From M3007 sp031425035 (GTDB taxonomy: Bacteria; Bacteroidota; Bacteroidia; Chitinophagales; Saprospiraceae): DNA of 64,000 bases. Below the pieces are notes generated by a model. The model searched no databases, was not told the DNA's origin, and saw only the letters and a list, made by a program, of their open reading frames with translations. Below, piece after piece: positions 7,082 through 15,511 of the stretch. The translations under genes were made by a program, and so were the position numbers. The stretch is from assembly GCA_031425035.1 (NCBI GenBank), contig JANPIN010000053.1:46171-110170 (forward strand). Direction: 5' to 3'. Positions within the stretch are counted from its first letter, which is position 1. The number at the start of each line of letters is the position of its first letter.

Positions 7082-9474
7082 GATGTAACCAAATTCCATT
7101 TCCAGTCAACAATTTCGGGCATGTCTTCCCCGTGCAGCCCGATATAAGCGGTATGCTCAAGCAATTTATCCTGCAGGTGCTGCTTGGTAGCAGCGCCACG
7201 TGACCCTAAACCTGGCAAACGATCGATGACACTAATGACCAGGTGAAACCGGTCCAGCTCATTCAAGACCACCATATCGAAAGGGGTAGTGGTCGTTCCT
7301 TCTCCTTTATAACCACGCACGTGCAGGTTTTCATGGTTGGTCCGGCGATAGGTCAGGCGGTGGATGAGCAAAGGATAGCCGTGAAAAGCAAAGATGATCG
7401 GTTTGTCCCTGGTGAAAAGCTGATCGAAATGCTCGTCATTCAAACCGTGCGGATGTTCGCTCTCCGGCTGCAGGGTCATAAGATCGACCACATTGATCAC
7501 CCGTACTTTTAATTCGGGAAAATGCTCCCGGAGAATTTGAACTGCGGCAATCGTCTCCAGGGTGGGGACATCGCCGGCGCAGGCCATCACCACATCCGGC
7601 TCACCCCCTTCGTCGTTACTGGCCCATTCCCAGATGCCTAATCCGATGGTACAATGGCGGACCGCAGCATCCATATCCAGCCATTGCATGGCGGGTTGTT
7701 TGCCGGCGACAATAACATTTACATACCCTCGACTGCGTAAGCAATGATCGGTAACCGACAAGAGGGTATTGGCATCCGGCGGAAGATAGATCCGAATAAT
7801 ATCTGCGGTTTTGTTGGCCACATGATCCAGAAATCCGGGATCCTGATGACTATTCCCATTGTGATCCTGTCGCCAGACATGCGAGGTGAGCAGGTAATTC
7901 AAAGAAGCAATTGGCCGCCGCCAGGGCAGCTTTCGGGAGACTTGCAGCCATTTGGCGTGCTGGTTGAACATGGAACCGACAATGTGAATGAATGCTTCAT
8001 AACAGGAAAACAGACCATGCCGTCCCGTTAACAGGTATCCTTCGAGCCAGCCCTGACATAAATGTTCGCTTAATACCTCCATGACCCGGCCATCGGCGGA
8101 GATGTGGTCATCGCTTTTCAAAATCTCGGCGGTGGAAGTGCGGCCCGTTATATCGAACAGGTGGGAGAGGCGGTTGGAAGTTGTCTCATCCGGGCCGAAG
8201 ATTCTGAAATTCCGGCGCTCCCAATTCATCTGCATCACATCGCGGAGTAAAGCGCCCATGATTACTGTCGCTTCGGCCACCACTGTACCTGGCACCCGTA
8301 CATCCACCGCATATTTTCGGAAGTCGGGCATTTTCAGATCATGCAGCAGCAGGCCGCCGTTGGCATGTGGACTAGCGCCCATCCGCTTTATGCCTTGTGG
8401 CGCCAGTTCCGCTAATTCGGTAAATAGTTTTCCGTTTTCATCAAAAAGCTCTTCCGGCTTATAACTTTTCATCCACTGCTCCAGCATTTTTACATGCTCG
8501 GGTTTAGTTGCCAGTTCAGCCAGCGGTACCTGGTGGGAACGCCAGGTGCCTTCCACTGGTAAGCCATCCACTTCTTTAGGCCCGGTCCATCCTTTGGGCG
8601 TACGCAAAATGATCATTGGCCATTGTGGACGTTGCCTAAATCCGTTCGTGCGGGCTTCGGCTTGAATTTGTTTGATCTCCGCCACGATGGTGTCCAAAGT
8701 GCCGGCCAGCAATTGGTGTACTTCTGCCGGGACTTCGCCTTCCACGAAATAAGGCTTGTAGCCATAACCCTGGAAAAGCTGTTCTAATTCTTCTTTTGGA
8801 ATGCGGGCAAGCACCGTTGGATTGGCAATTTTATAGCCGTTCAGGTGCAGGATCGGAAGCACGGCGCCGTCATGCACCGGATTTAAAAACTTATTGGAGT
8901 GCCAGCTGGCCGCCAGCGCTCCCGTTTCCGCCTCCCCGTCGCCTACCACACAGGCCACCAGCAGGTCGGGATTGTCAAAAACGGCGCCATACGCATGCAC
9001 TAACGAATAACCCAGCTCACCGCCTTCATTGATCGAACCAGGTGTTTCCGGCGCCACATGGCTGGGTATGCCGCCGGGAAAAGAAAACTGCTTGAACAGT
9101 CGCTGCAGACCCGGTTCATCCTCGGTAATGTCGGGGTAAATTTCACTGTAGGTTCCTTCCAGATAAGTGTTGGCTACCAATCCGGGTCCGCCATGACCCG
9201 GGCCGGTAACAAAAAGGATATTCAGATCGTATTGCTGGATGATGCGGTTGAGGTGCACGTAGATAAAATTCAGACCGGGTGTAGTACCCCAGTGCCCTAG
9301 TAGCCGGGGTTTTATATGTGCCAGCGTCAATGGTTCTTTAAGAAGGGGATTGTCGAATAAATATATTTGACCAACCGATAGATAATTGGCAGCCCGCCAG
9401 TAGGCATTCATCTTTCGAAGTAATTCGGGTGATAAAGATTTGTCTGCTGTGCGGCTATTTTCTGATTTCCACAT
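7078..9474 (-). CDS. xfp: Phosphoketolase (xylulose-5-P/fructose-6-P)
   Basis: This 798-aa TPP enzyme cleaves xylulose-5-phosphate (and often fructose-6-phosphate) with phosphate to acetyl-phosphate plus glyceraldehyde-3-phosphate (or erythrose-4-P). Family features are clear: YLSVGQIYL, GHWGTTPGLNF, the VTGPGHGGPG loop (about 89-98), the TPP motif GDGEAETG (178-185) followed by HLNGYKIANPT, and the C-terminal GYKGEGTTTTPFDMVVLN. Length is typical. It starts 3 nt after acetate kinase, which would turn its acetyl-P into acetate and ATP, and its stop overlaps the ATPase start. It is a soluble cytosolic enzyme. Confidence 0.97.
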   Translation of the reverse strand: MWKSENSRTADKSLSPELLRKMNAYWRAANYLSVGQIYLFDNPLLKEPLTLAHIKPRLLGHWGTTPGLNFIYVHLNRIIQQYDLNILFVTGPGHGGPGLVANTYLEGTYSEIYPDITEDEPGLQRLFKQFSFPGGIPSHVAPETPGSINEGGELGYSLVHAYGAVFDNPDLLVACVVGDGEAETGALAASWHSNKFLNPVHDGAVLPILHLNGYKIANPTVLARIPKEELEQLFQGYGYKPYFVEGEVPAEVHQLLAGTLDTIVAEIKQIQAEARTNGFRQRPQWPMIILRTPKGWTGPKEVDGLPVEGTWRSHQVPLAELATKPEHVKMLEQWMKSYKPEELFDENGKLFTELAELAPQGIKRMGASPHANGGLLLHDLKMPDFRKYAVDVRVPGTVVAEATVIMGALLRDVMQMNWERRNFRIFGPDETTSNRLSHLFDITGRTSTAEILKSDDHISADGRVMEVLSEHLCQGWLEGYLLTGRHGLFSCYEAFIHIVGSMFNQHAKWLQVSRKLPWRRPIASLNYLLTSHVWRQDHNGNSHQDPGFLDHVANKTADIIRIYLPPDANTLLSVTDHCLRSRGYVNVIVAGKQPAMQWLDMDAAVRHCTIGLGIWEWASNDEGGEPDVVMACAGDVPTLETIAAVQILREHFPELKVRVINVVDLMTLQPESEHPHGLNDEHFDQLFTRDKPIIFAFHGYPLLIHRLTYRRTNHENLHVRGYKGEGTTTTPFDMVVLNELDRFHLVISVIDRLPGLGSRGAATKQHLQDKLLEHTAYIGLHGEDMPEIVDWKWNLVTS

Positions 9475-9477
9475 AAT

Positions 9478-10680
9478 TTAATGTTTAACTGGGTAATTTA
9501 AAACTTGGCAAACCAATCTGGCGATCATTACCTCCTCATTGGTCTTCATTACACGGACATCTACCTTGCTTTTATCCGTAGAAATAATGGCACCGTTCTT
9601 CGCATTCCTGGTTTCCTCTAATTCAATTCCCAAAAATTGAAGACCCTGGCATATACGATCCCGGATTTCCGGCGTGTGCTCGCCAATGCCCCCTGAGAAT
9701 ACCAAAGTGTCCAAACCGCCGAGTACGGCAGCATAAGCGCCGATCCATTTTTTGGTTTGGTAGCAAAACAGTTCGATCGCTTCAGCAGCCCGTTGGTCAG
9801 TACTTTCAGATGTAATCAATTCCCGCATGTCGGCACTTGTTTCCGAGATGCCTAGGAGACCGGATTGGTGGTTGACCAGATCACTGAATTGTTCCGGGCT
9901 TAGCTGCTCTGCCTGCATCAAATACCAGGCAACCCCAGGGTCCAGGTCGCCGGTACGCGTACCCATGGGCAACCCGGCGGCCGGGGTGAAACCCATGCTG
10001 GTGTCCATACTTTGGCCGTTTTTTACGGCGGTCAGGCTGGCTCCATTGCCCAGATGTGCCAATATCAACCTGCCCCGCGCGGTTTCGTGTCCGGCTACGC
10101 GCTTTAGTTCTTCCAGCAGCCAGGCATACGAAAGACCATGAAAACCGTAGCGTTGAATACCCTTGACATTATAGCGACGCGGGATGGGCAACAATTTTGC
10201 GACTGGTGGCATAGCAGCGTGAAAGGAAGTATCAAAACAAGCGACCTGCACCAAGGCCGGATAACGCTTTCTAAACGCTTTTATCAGCTGAACGGCTCCC
10301 GGCATATGCTCCGGATCGTAGGCGCTGATCGCTTTAAACTCCTCCATTAATGCCGGGGTGATCTGTTCCGGCTCCGTATGTCGCATGCCGTGCACGATCC
10401 GGTGCCCTATTGCCTCGACGGAAACAAAACCATCCTGCTTTTCCAGCCAGTCGATGAGAAAATGTACAGCATCCCCCTGCTCAACCACCTCCATATTAAC
10501 TTCCCCTTTTTGATTGGTGATCGTATTGCTAAAACTGAGTTTTGTGTTTTTCGTACCAATACTTTCTACTTGCCCATGCAGCAATTGCATCAGCGTTTCT
10601 CCAATTTCATACAAAGCGAACTTGATGCTGGATGAACCGCTGTTGATGATTAGTACACCACTTTTATTTGCTTTCATCAT
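9478..10680 (-). CDS. ackA: Acetate kinase
   Basis: This 400-aa member of the ASKHA kinase family catalyses acetyl-phosphate + ADP to acetate + ATP. Characteristic motifs are the N-terminal LIINSGSSSIKFALYE, the phosphate/substrate segment YGFHGLSYAW, LAHLGNGASLTAVKNG, then DTSMGFTPAAGLPMGTRTGD and the C-terminal LVFSGGIGEHTPEIRDR. Two ATGs are adjacent at 10680 and 10677; either may be used. It is the first recognised enzyme of the operon, immediately upstream of phosphoketolase, which makes its substrate. This pairing is the standard acetate-forming branch of the phosphoketolase pathway. Confidence 0.97.
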   Translation of the reverse strand: MMKANKSGVLIINSGSSSIKFALYEIGETLMQLLHGQVESIGTKNTKLSFSNTITNQKGEVNMEVVEQGDAVHFLIDWLEKQDGFVSVEAIGHRIVHGMRHTEPEQITPALMEEFKAISAYDPEHMPGAVQLIKAFRKRYPALVQVACFDTSFHAAMPPVAKLLPIPRRYNVKGIQRYGFHGLSYAWLLEELKRVAGHETARGRLILAHLGNGASLTAVKNGQSMDTSMGFTPAAGLPMGTRTGDLDPGVAWYLMQAEQLSPEQFSDLVNHQSGLLGISETSADMRELITSESTDQRAAEAIELFCYQTKKWIGAYAAVLGGLDTLVFSGGIGEHTPEIRDRICQGLQFLGIELEETRNAKNGAIISTDKSKVDVRVMKTNEEVMIARLVCQVLNYPVKH

Positions 10681-10686
10681 CCATCA

Positions 10687-10779
10687 TCAGTTTTTTTCTC
10701 CTACTTTATTAGCCTGGAGGACCTCATTAACTGCGGTAAGAAGTTTCCTTTCCAGCCCTTTTCTTGCTGTTTTTTTCAT
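10687..10779 (-). CDS. Possible 30-aa basic peptide upstream of ackA
   Basis: An ATG at 10779 opens a short frame, MKKTARKGLERKLLTAVNEV..., that stops at 10687, 6 nt before the first ackA ATG. It is basic at the N-terminus and predicted helical. It could be a leader peptide, a truncated stub of a longer small protein, or chance. The closeness to ackA and an apparently sensible composition are the only support; no ribosome-binding signal decides it. Confidence 0.25.
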   Translation of the reverse strand: MKKTARKGLERKLLTAVNEVLQANKVGEKN

Positions 10780-11231
10780 GATCTATTGGTTTTGACTTAA
10801 AAGTTGAATTGTAACTGACAGTAGGCCCCGGCAGAGTTTACAGAATGGACGTATAAGCGGTGGGCCGCGCACTTGCAGAAGGGCGCAAGGGTGTAGTACA
10901 GTAGCGGCACAAAAAAGACGCAAAGAACCAATTTGGCCCTCATCTAATGTCGATGATGACATGGTGCCCGCAGGCGGTCAGGTAGAAATAAATCTTTTTT
11001 GTACCTGCCTGATAATGTTGGAATTGGAAAAGAAATCGATTGGCGATATAGTATAAAATTCTGTGCCGTTAGTGCTTATTGAAGACATCATGCGGGTGCT
11101 CCGGCCAAACAATCAAAAAACATCCCATAGTGTAGTTTTAAATCCCACTATTCTATCCATTTTGTCAAGGAAGGCATGGACCAGTTGTTTATTATGAGCG
11201 GCCGGACAATGTTTTCTTCGTATCGTTCAAC
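10780..11231. other. 452-nt stretch without recognised gene
   Basis: I find no convincing coding frame, RNA gene or strong repeat here. It should hold the promoter of the minus-strand ackA-xfp-ATPase operon at its left end and whatever drives the broken gene at 11232, but no clear TAnnTTTG box with a TTG upstream is visible. The sequence may be decayed coding DNA, given the broken gene to its right. Confidence 0.4.
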
Positions 11232-11716
11232 ATGTTATTCAAACACCAGTCGCAATACCACTGCGACACCAGCAGCACGATCAGTTATCTGGCGCATATC
11301 GAACCCATTTTGAGTACCTCCTGCGGGGCCAACAACTCCTGTCACAACATCCAAGGCAGTAGTGGGGGAGTGGTGTTGGAAAACTACGCAGGCGTAAATT
11401 CCTCGGTTGTGAATGGTAAATTCCTGAGCTCCATCATCTGGGACGGCCATGCTTCCCAAATGCCCAAAAACAGCCCCAACAAACTCCGCAATTGCTTTAT
11501 AGTCCAAATCCAGAAGTGGATTATTGTCAAGGCTGTCATGGCGCCATTAACCCCGGTGGCGGTATCCAATTAACGACCTATGCCAAAGTAAAAGCCAGTG
11601 TGCAAACCGGTAAATTTTATGGCTCCATTGCCTGGTCGCCGGGCATATCGGCTATGCCCAAGGGTGGAACGAGACTTTCTGCCTGCCAGACATCCCAAAA
11701 TAAAAAGCCTGGATAA
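11232..11716 (+). pseudogene. Frameshifted two-repeat heme/cytochrome-c-like protein
   Basis: Two similar units of about 65 residues lie in different frames. Unit 1 (from 11232) reads ISYLAHIEPILSTSCGANN, then SCHNIQGSSGGVVLENYAGV and GKFLSSIIWDGHASQMPK. Unit 2 (frame +2, from about 11492) reads YSPNPEVDYCQGCHGAINPG, then GIQLTTYAKVKASVQTGKFY and GSIAWSPGISAMPKGGTRLS. The CxxCH in unit 2 and the NSCH in unit 1, with the shared IxLxxYAxVxxxVxxGKF(L/Y)xSIxW and MPK pattern, match the cytochrome-c-like domains common in secreted Bacteroidota proteins. Both frames together would be one protein, so a frameshift near 11480-11492 is likely. The signal peptide is missing or not readable, so the 5' end may also be damaged. 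Confidence 0.6.
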
Positions 11717-11972
11717 ATGCGGGAATGCCGCAATAAGTGGCACTCTCCTTGCATCTGAAAATTGGCTATATTTAACATAATATAAATTATAGAACAAATG
11801 GAAAGAAAAAAAGCTTCCCGAAACAATCCAGATTACTGCGGAAAAACGTTTTCCCCGAAAAACCTATCGAATGGCCATTGTACAAATCATTGAATGATAA
11901 ATGCGCCATTTGATTTCATGGTTAGATTCCGAAAAAGCGAACGATATTGTTGCTCGCAGTCACAATTTTTAT

Positions 11973-12782
11973 ATGTATCGATATTTTACCCGGTTGGTTC
12001 TTTTACTGTGGTTTGGCACCCAGCAATGTTCTGTAGCGGATCAGCCCAGGCAGCCCAGTTTCTATTTTTGGCAAACGCAAATGCATTTCGACAGCACTGC
12101 GTGGCAAAACCTCACCCGATTCAGCGGACAACAGCCGCTGTACCTGCGTATGTTTGATGTGGATTACAATTCTGCCAGTGAGAGCGCTATACCGGTCGGT
12201 GATTTGGCGGTCATTGCAAAAACAGCCGTTACGGACGGCCGCCCGATCATCCCTGTTGTGTATTTCACCAACCGGGTTTTTGAAAATTTAAAAGAAGAAC
12301 AGGTCAGCGCACTGACCCGGAAAACCTGCTCCAGGATTTTGCAGCATTTGGAAAACTGGAATGCTGGCAATTGCCTCGAAATACAAATTGACTGCGATTG
12401 GACAGCCGGAACCCGCGAGCGGTATTTTCAATTTCTGGCAGCCTTTCGCGCCCATTCTGCGCCCAAAAAAGTCTCCTGCACAGTGCGCCTGCATCAGTAC
12501 CGAGACCGCAAGCAAATGGGCATCCCTCCCGTAGATAGAGGCATGTTGATGTGTTATAATGTGGCCGATCCGAAGCTTGTGCGCACGATTAATTCTATTT
12601 TTGATCCGCGTCTGGTGAAAGGGTATTTGAAGGCCCCACCCTACCCTTTGCCGCTGGATGTGGCATTACCGATTTTTGGCTGGGGAACCTGGTTCAGAGG
12701 CAATGACTTTCTGGGGTTAATGAGCAATTTAAATAATGCAAATAGCTATGATTCAATGCTTTATGTAGAAGAAAGTCCCTAG
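11973..12782 (+). CDS. Secreted orphan protein, ends at in-frame TAG
   Basis: An open frame begins upstream at 11901, but the ATG at 11973 starts a signal-peptide-like sequence (MYRYFTRLVLLLWFGTQQCS), so I chose it (269 aa to the stop). The body contains PIIPVVYFTNRVFENL, then LEIQIDCDWTAGTRERYFQF and a late DRGMLMCYNVADPK. This order (an IQIDxDWT strand, a YxxFL helix, a MCYN strand) recalls DUF3142/TIM-barrel glycosidase-like proteins, but the match is weak. The same frame stays open for 74 more codons after the TAG (YRVLQDTVIGRDYLREGDLI..., to 13007), and the next gene starts inside that tail. Either the gene is broken by one nonsense mutation or the base is wrong. Confidence 0.6.
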   Translation: MYRYFTRLVLLLWFGTQQCSVADQPRQPSFYFWQTQMHFDSTAWQNLTRFSGQQPLYLRMFDVDYNSASESAIPVGDLAVIAKTAVTDGRPIIPVVYFTNRVFENLKEEQVSALTRKTCSRILQHLENWNAGNCLEIQIDCDWTAGTRERYFQFLAAFRAHSAPKKVSCTVRLHQYRDRKQMGIPPVDRGMLMCYNVADPKLVRTINSIFDPRLVKGYLKAPPYPLPLDVALPIFGWGTWFRGNDFLGLMSNLNNANSYDSMLYVEESP

Positions 12783-12966
12783 CGTTACAGGGTTTTACAG
12801 GATACTGTTATTGGCCGGGACTATTTACGCGAAGGCGATCTGATCCGGCTCGACCGGGCTTCTGCAGAGGATCTGCTGGAAATCGCCGATTTGCTGCATA
12901 CACAAGTGCGCGGCTCCGATTCCCGGCTTGTTTTTTTCGATTGGCAACCTGAAAATATCGCATTGT

Positions 12967-15489
12967 ATGAAAAAACCATTCCGGATTGCGCTGCTCGTTT
13001 CTACTAGCCTGCTGCTTTGCATATTTCCCGTAAGGCGCTCCGAAGAATGTATTGATTTCCCCGATTGGGAGCAATATCGAATGCGCTTTTTCGACCCCGA
13101 ACTGGAACAGCAATATGGCTTAGCGCCATTTTTCTACACAGAGAAGAAGTTCTATGATGTCGAGGAAGACCCGCAGGAAGACGATTTGCTGCGCAACTGC
13201 CGGGAGTGGCAGACTTACCTGGGCAAAGATGTTGAACTAGCCGACATCAAACTGGCTTTATACGGGGATCAGAACCCGCGGCAAATACTGGCGGCTGCGG
13301 ATGATCGGAGTCTGGGAAAGTTATTTCCGAACAACTCATTTATTCAAAAACTGCTGGCTCCAGGCTATCGTGCCGTCCTGGATTACTTCCTTTTTACGAA
13401 AAAAATCGAAGTGAGCCAGGCCTTTGACGATCCCTGGAATGACTGGCCGCTACAGAAGCCGGACATTACTTTTTGGGGCGTGGAAGCCCAACAAAAAGCT
13501 GTGTCGGTAGAATCCATCACCCGACTACAATCTGCTGCCGATCCATTTTTGCAAAAACGCTACGCCTATCAGGCGGTTGTTTGTCAACGTTATAGCGGAA
13601 AGGACTCGCTGGCGGTAGCCCTCTACGATCAGAATTTTAGTCCAAAAGATACGACTATACTCCGGCCCTGGGCCCTGTTACACAAAGCCGAATGCCTCTT
13701 TCATTTGGGCGACTCGTTGCAATACAACTACTTGTTAGCCAAGGTTTTCGATGCATGTTACTCAAAAAGACGCCACGTTGCTGCCCTATTCGTGCTCGAC
13801 TGGACCGAAAAAACCCTGGCCCTCGCCCCTACCCCATCCGACAAGGCGCTGGTGTTGACGATGAAGGCAATACAATACCCTGGTCAGGGCGGGCCTATGG
13901 TGCAGCGTATTGCCAAATTGAATCCGACCTCGCACTATCTGCCGCTGCTCATTTCACGGGAAATTAATAAACTGGAGAACTGGACTTTAACCAAGCCCAT
14001 GACTGGTCTCGGAGGCGCAAACATACCGGAAGATGTTTATGCGGTGCTTTACAGCGAAAAACCCAATGCACAGGCTGTTTACGAGCAAAAAGCGGCAGCT
14101 TGGCAGCGGAAAAATGCGAAAAAAGATCGGCTTGCTCTACATGAAATGCGTTTGTGGATCGAGAAACTGCTGTTTACGAATGCTTTGCCCAGCCACCGGG
14201 ATTTCTTACAGTTAGCGTCAGCGCATTTAAATTTTCTGGAAGGCAATTATGGTTCGGCACAGGCTTTCCTGAACAAGATTTCCGCAGGTGCAGGCGCGCG
14301 ATTGCAGCAGCAACGGCTGGTGGAACAGATTTTATTGATTCCACACACGCAAGATCTACAGCAGGTTGAAGTGCTGGAAAATCTGCGGCAACAACTGGAA
14401 CAGTTCTGGGCCAATCGTCAGTATACCGATCACTATACTTTGCAAATGTCGCGGCTGCATTTTTACCTCTGTCAGGCCTTTTTTCAGGCGGGGAATATTC
14501 CCGTAGCCGGCCTTTTTTATAATAAAGCATGGTTGACCAGTAATGCAGGAAGTGGTTATCATTATAATGAATATCAGGCGACTGGGCCGACTGTTTTCTT
14601 GGATGCTCATGCCACCGTGGCTGATCTGGATAAGTTGATTGACTGGCGAAAAAAAGGGCCGTCCAGTAAGTTTGAAAAGTATTTGCTGGAAAGGCCGGCT
14701 ACGTCAGAAGGCAAGATTTATCCGGACGGTTTTTTTGACAATGATTATCAATTGCCCGATAGCACAGGCGAGTCCTTACCGTCGTTGGCAGATTTAATTG
14801 AAACGCAGGGCTCTATTGCGTTTCGCGATGGTGATTTAGTGCGTGCAAAAGCCTGTTTTGACGAGTTACCAGCCGATCACTGGGCAGACTATGACTTCGT
14901 GGACCTAAATGTTTTTGCAGATGCTAATCATTTCCCATTCGAGGGAACCAATACCATAGTCGGCAGTAAACGGGAACTGGTTGATCGGATGGTGGGCCTG
15001 GAAGCGGAAAGTCATCGGGCCAGTGGCGAGCGACTGGCCGAAATTTATTATCAATTGGGCAATGCCTGGTTCAATTGCTCCTATTGGGGACGTTCGTGGT
15101 CCATGTTCAGTAATGAGCGTAGTTTAAGCGAGGATGACCGACCGCAAATACGCAATGCCGGTACTTTCCAGCATAAGGCGGATGTGCGTAAATATGGCGG
15201 TACCTACTATCGTTTTGATCGCGCAATCACCTGGTATCGCCGTGCTTTGGCCGCCAGTTCTTCCCATGAACTAGCTTCCAGGGTCGAATATATGCTCGCT
15301 GACTGCGACCGATATGTGCGTATTATGCATAGCGGTACGGATTATTATTACAACGCATATGATATTAAAAAACTACCCTCCTCTCCCCTATTCCGCCAAT
15401 GGCAGGCGCGCTATGGTCAAACTGTCACGTATGCGGAAAGAATAGCGCATTGCCCGGAACTGCGGGATTACCTGGGCGTTAAAAAATGA
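12967..15489 (+). CDS. Large secreted helical-repeat protein, unknown
   Basis: This protein has 840 aa from the ATG at 12967, chosen over the upstream 12928 because it places a signal peptide (MKKPFRIALLVSTSLLLCIF) at the N-terminus. The mature protein opens with acidic and aromatic residues (FPDWEQYRMRFFDPELEQQ), then is largely helical. The last 200 residues contain TPR-like helices (LAEIYYQLGNAWFNCSYW and FDRAITWYRRALAASSSHEL), and similar pairs occur near residues 410-460. I do not recognise the family. Its start overlaps the post-TAG tail of the previous frame by 41 nt, suggesting the two were co-expressed. Probably periplasmic or exported. Confidence 0.75.
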   Translation: MKKPFRIALLVSTSLLLCIFPVRRSEECIDFPDWEQYRMRFFDPELEQQYGLAPFFYTEKKFYDVEEDPQEDDLLRNCREWQTYLGKDVELADIKLALYGDQNPRQILAAADDRSLGKLFPNNSFIQKLLAPGYRAVLDYFLFTKKIEVSQAFDDPWNDWPLQKPDITFWGVEAQQKAVSVESITRLQSAADPFLQKRYAYQAVVCQRYSGKDSLAVALYDQNFSPKDTTILRPWALLHKAECLFHLGDSLQYNYLLAKVFDACYSKRRHVAALFVLDWTEKTLALAPTPSDKALVLTMKAIQYPGQGGPMVQRIAKLNPTSHYLPLLISREINKLENWTLTKPMTGLGGANIPEDVYAVLYSEKPNAQAVYEQKAAAWQRKNAKKDRLALHEMRLWIEKLLFTNALPSHRDFLQLASAHLNFLEGNYGSAQAFLNKISAGAGARLQQQRLVEQILLIPHTQDLQQVEVLENLRQQLEQFWANRQYTDHYTLQMSRLHFYLCQAFFQAGNIPVAGLFYNKAWLTSNAGSGYHYNEYQATGPTVFLDAHATVADLDKLIDWRKKGPSSKFEKYLLERPATSEGKIYPDGFFDNDYQLPDSTGESLPSLADLIETQGSIAFRDGDLVRAKACFDELPADHWADYDFVDLNVFADANHFPFEGTNTIVGSKRELVDRMVGLEAESHRASGERLAEIYYQLGNAWFNCSYWGRSWSMFSNERSLSEDDRPQIRNAGTFQHKADVRKYGGTYYRFDRAITWYRRALAASSSHELASRVEYMLADCDRYVRIMHSGTDYYYNAYDIKKLPSSPLFRQWQARYGQTVTYAERIAHCPELRDYLGVKK

Positions 15490-15511
15490 TTTTCGAAGCC
15501 TACTACCCTAT

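Noticed and set aside
11901..11972. Upstream start of the orphan gene at 11901
   Set aside because: Starting at 11973 gives a signal peptide; the extra 24 residues are polar and have no support.
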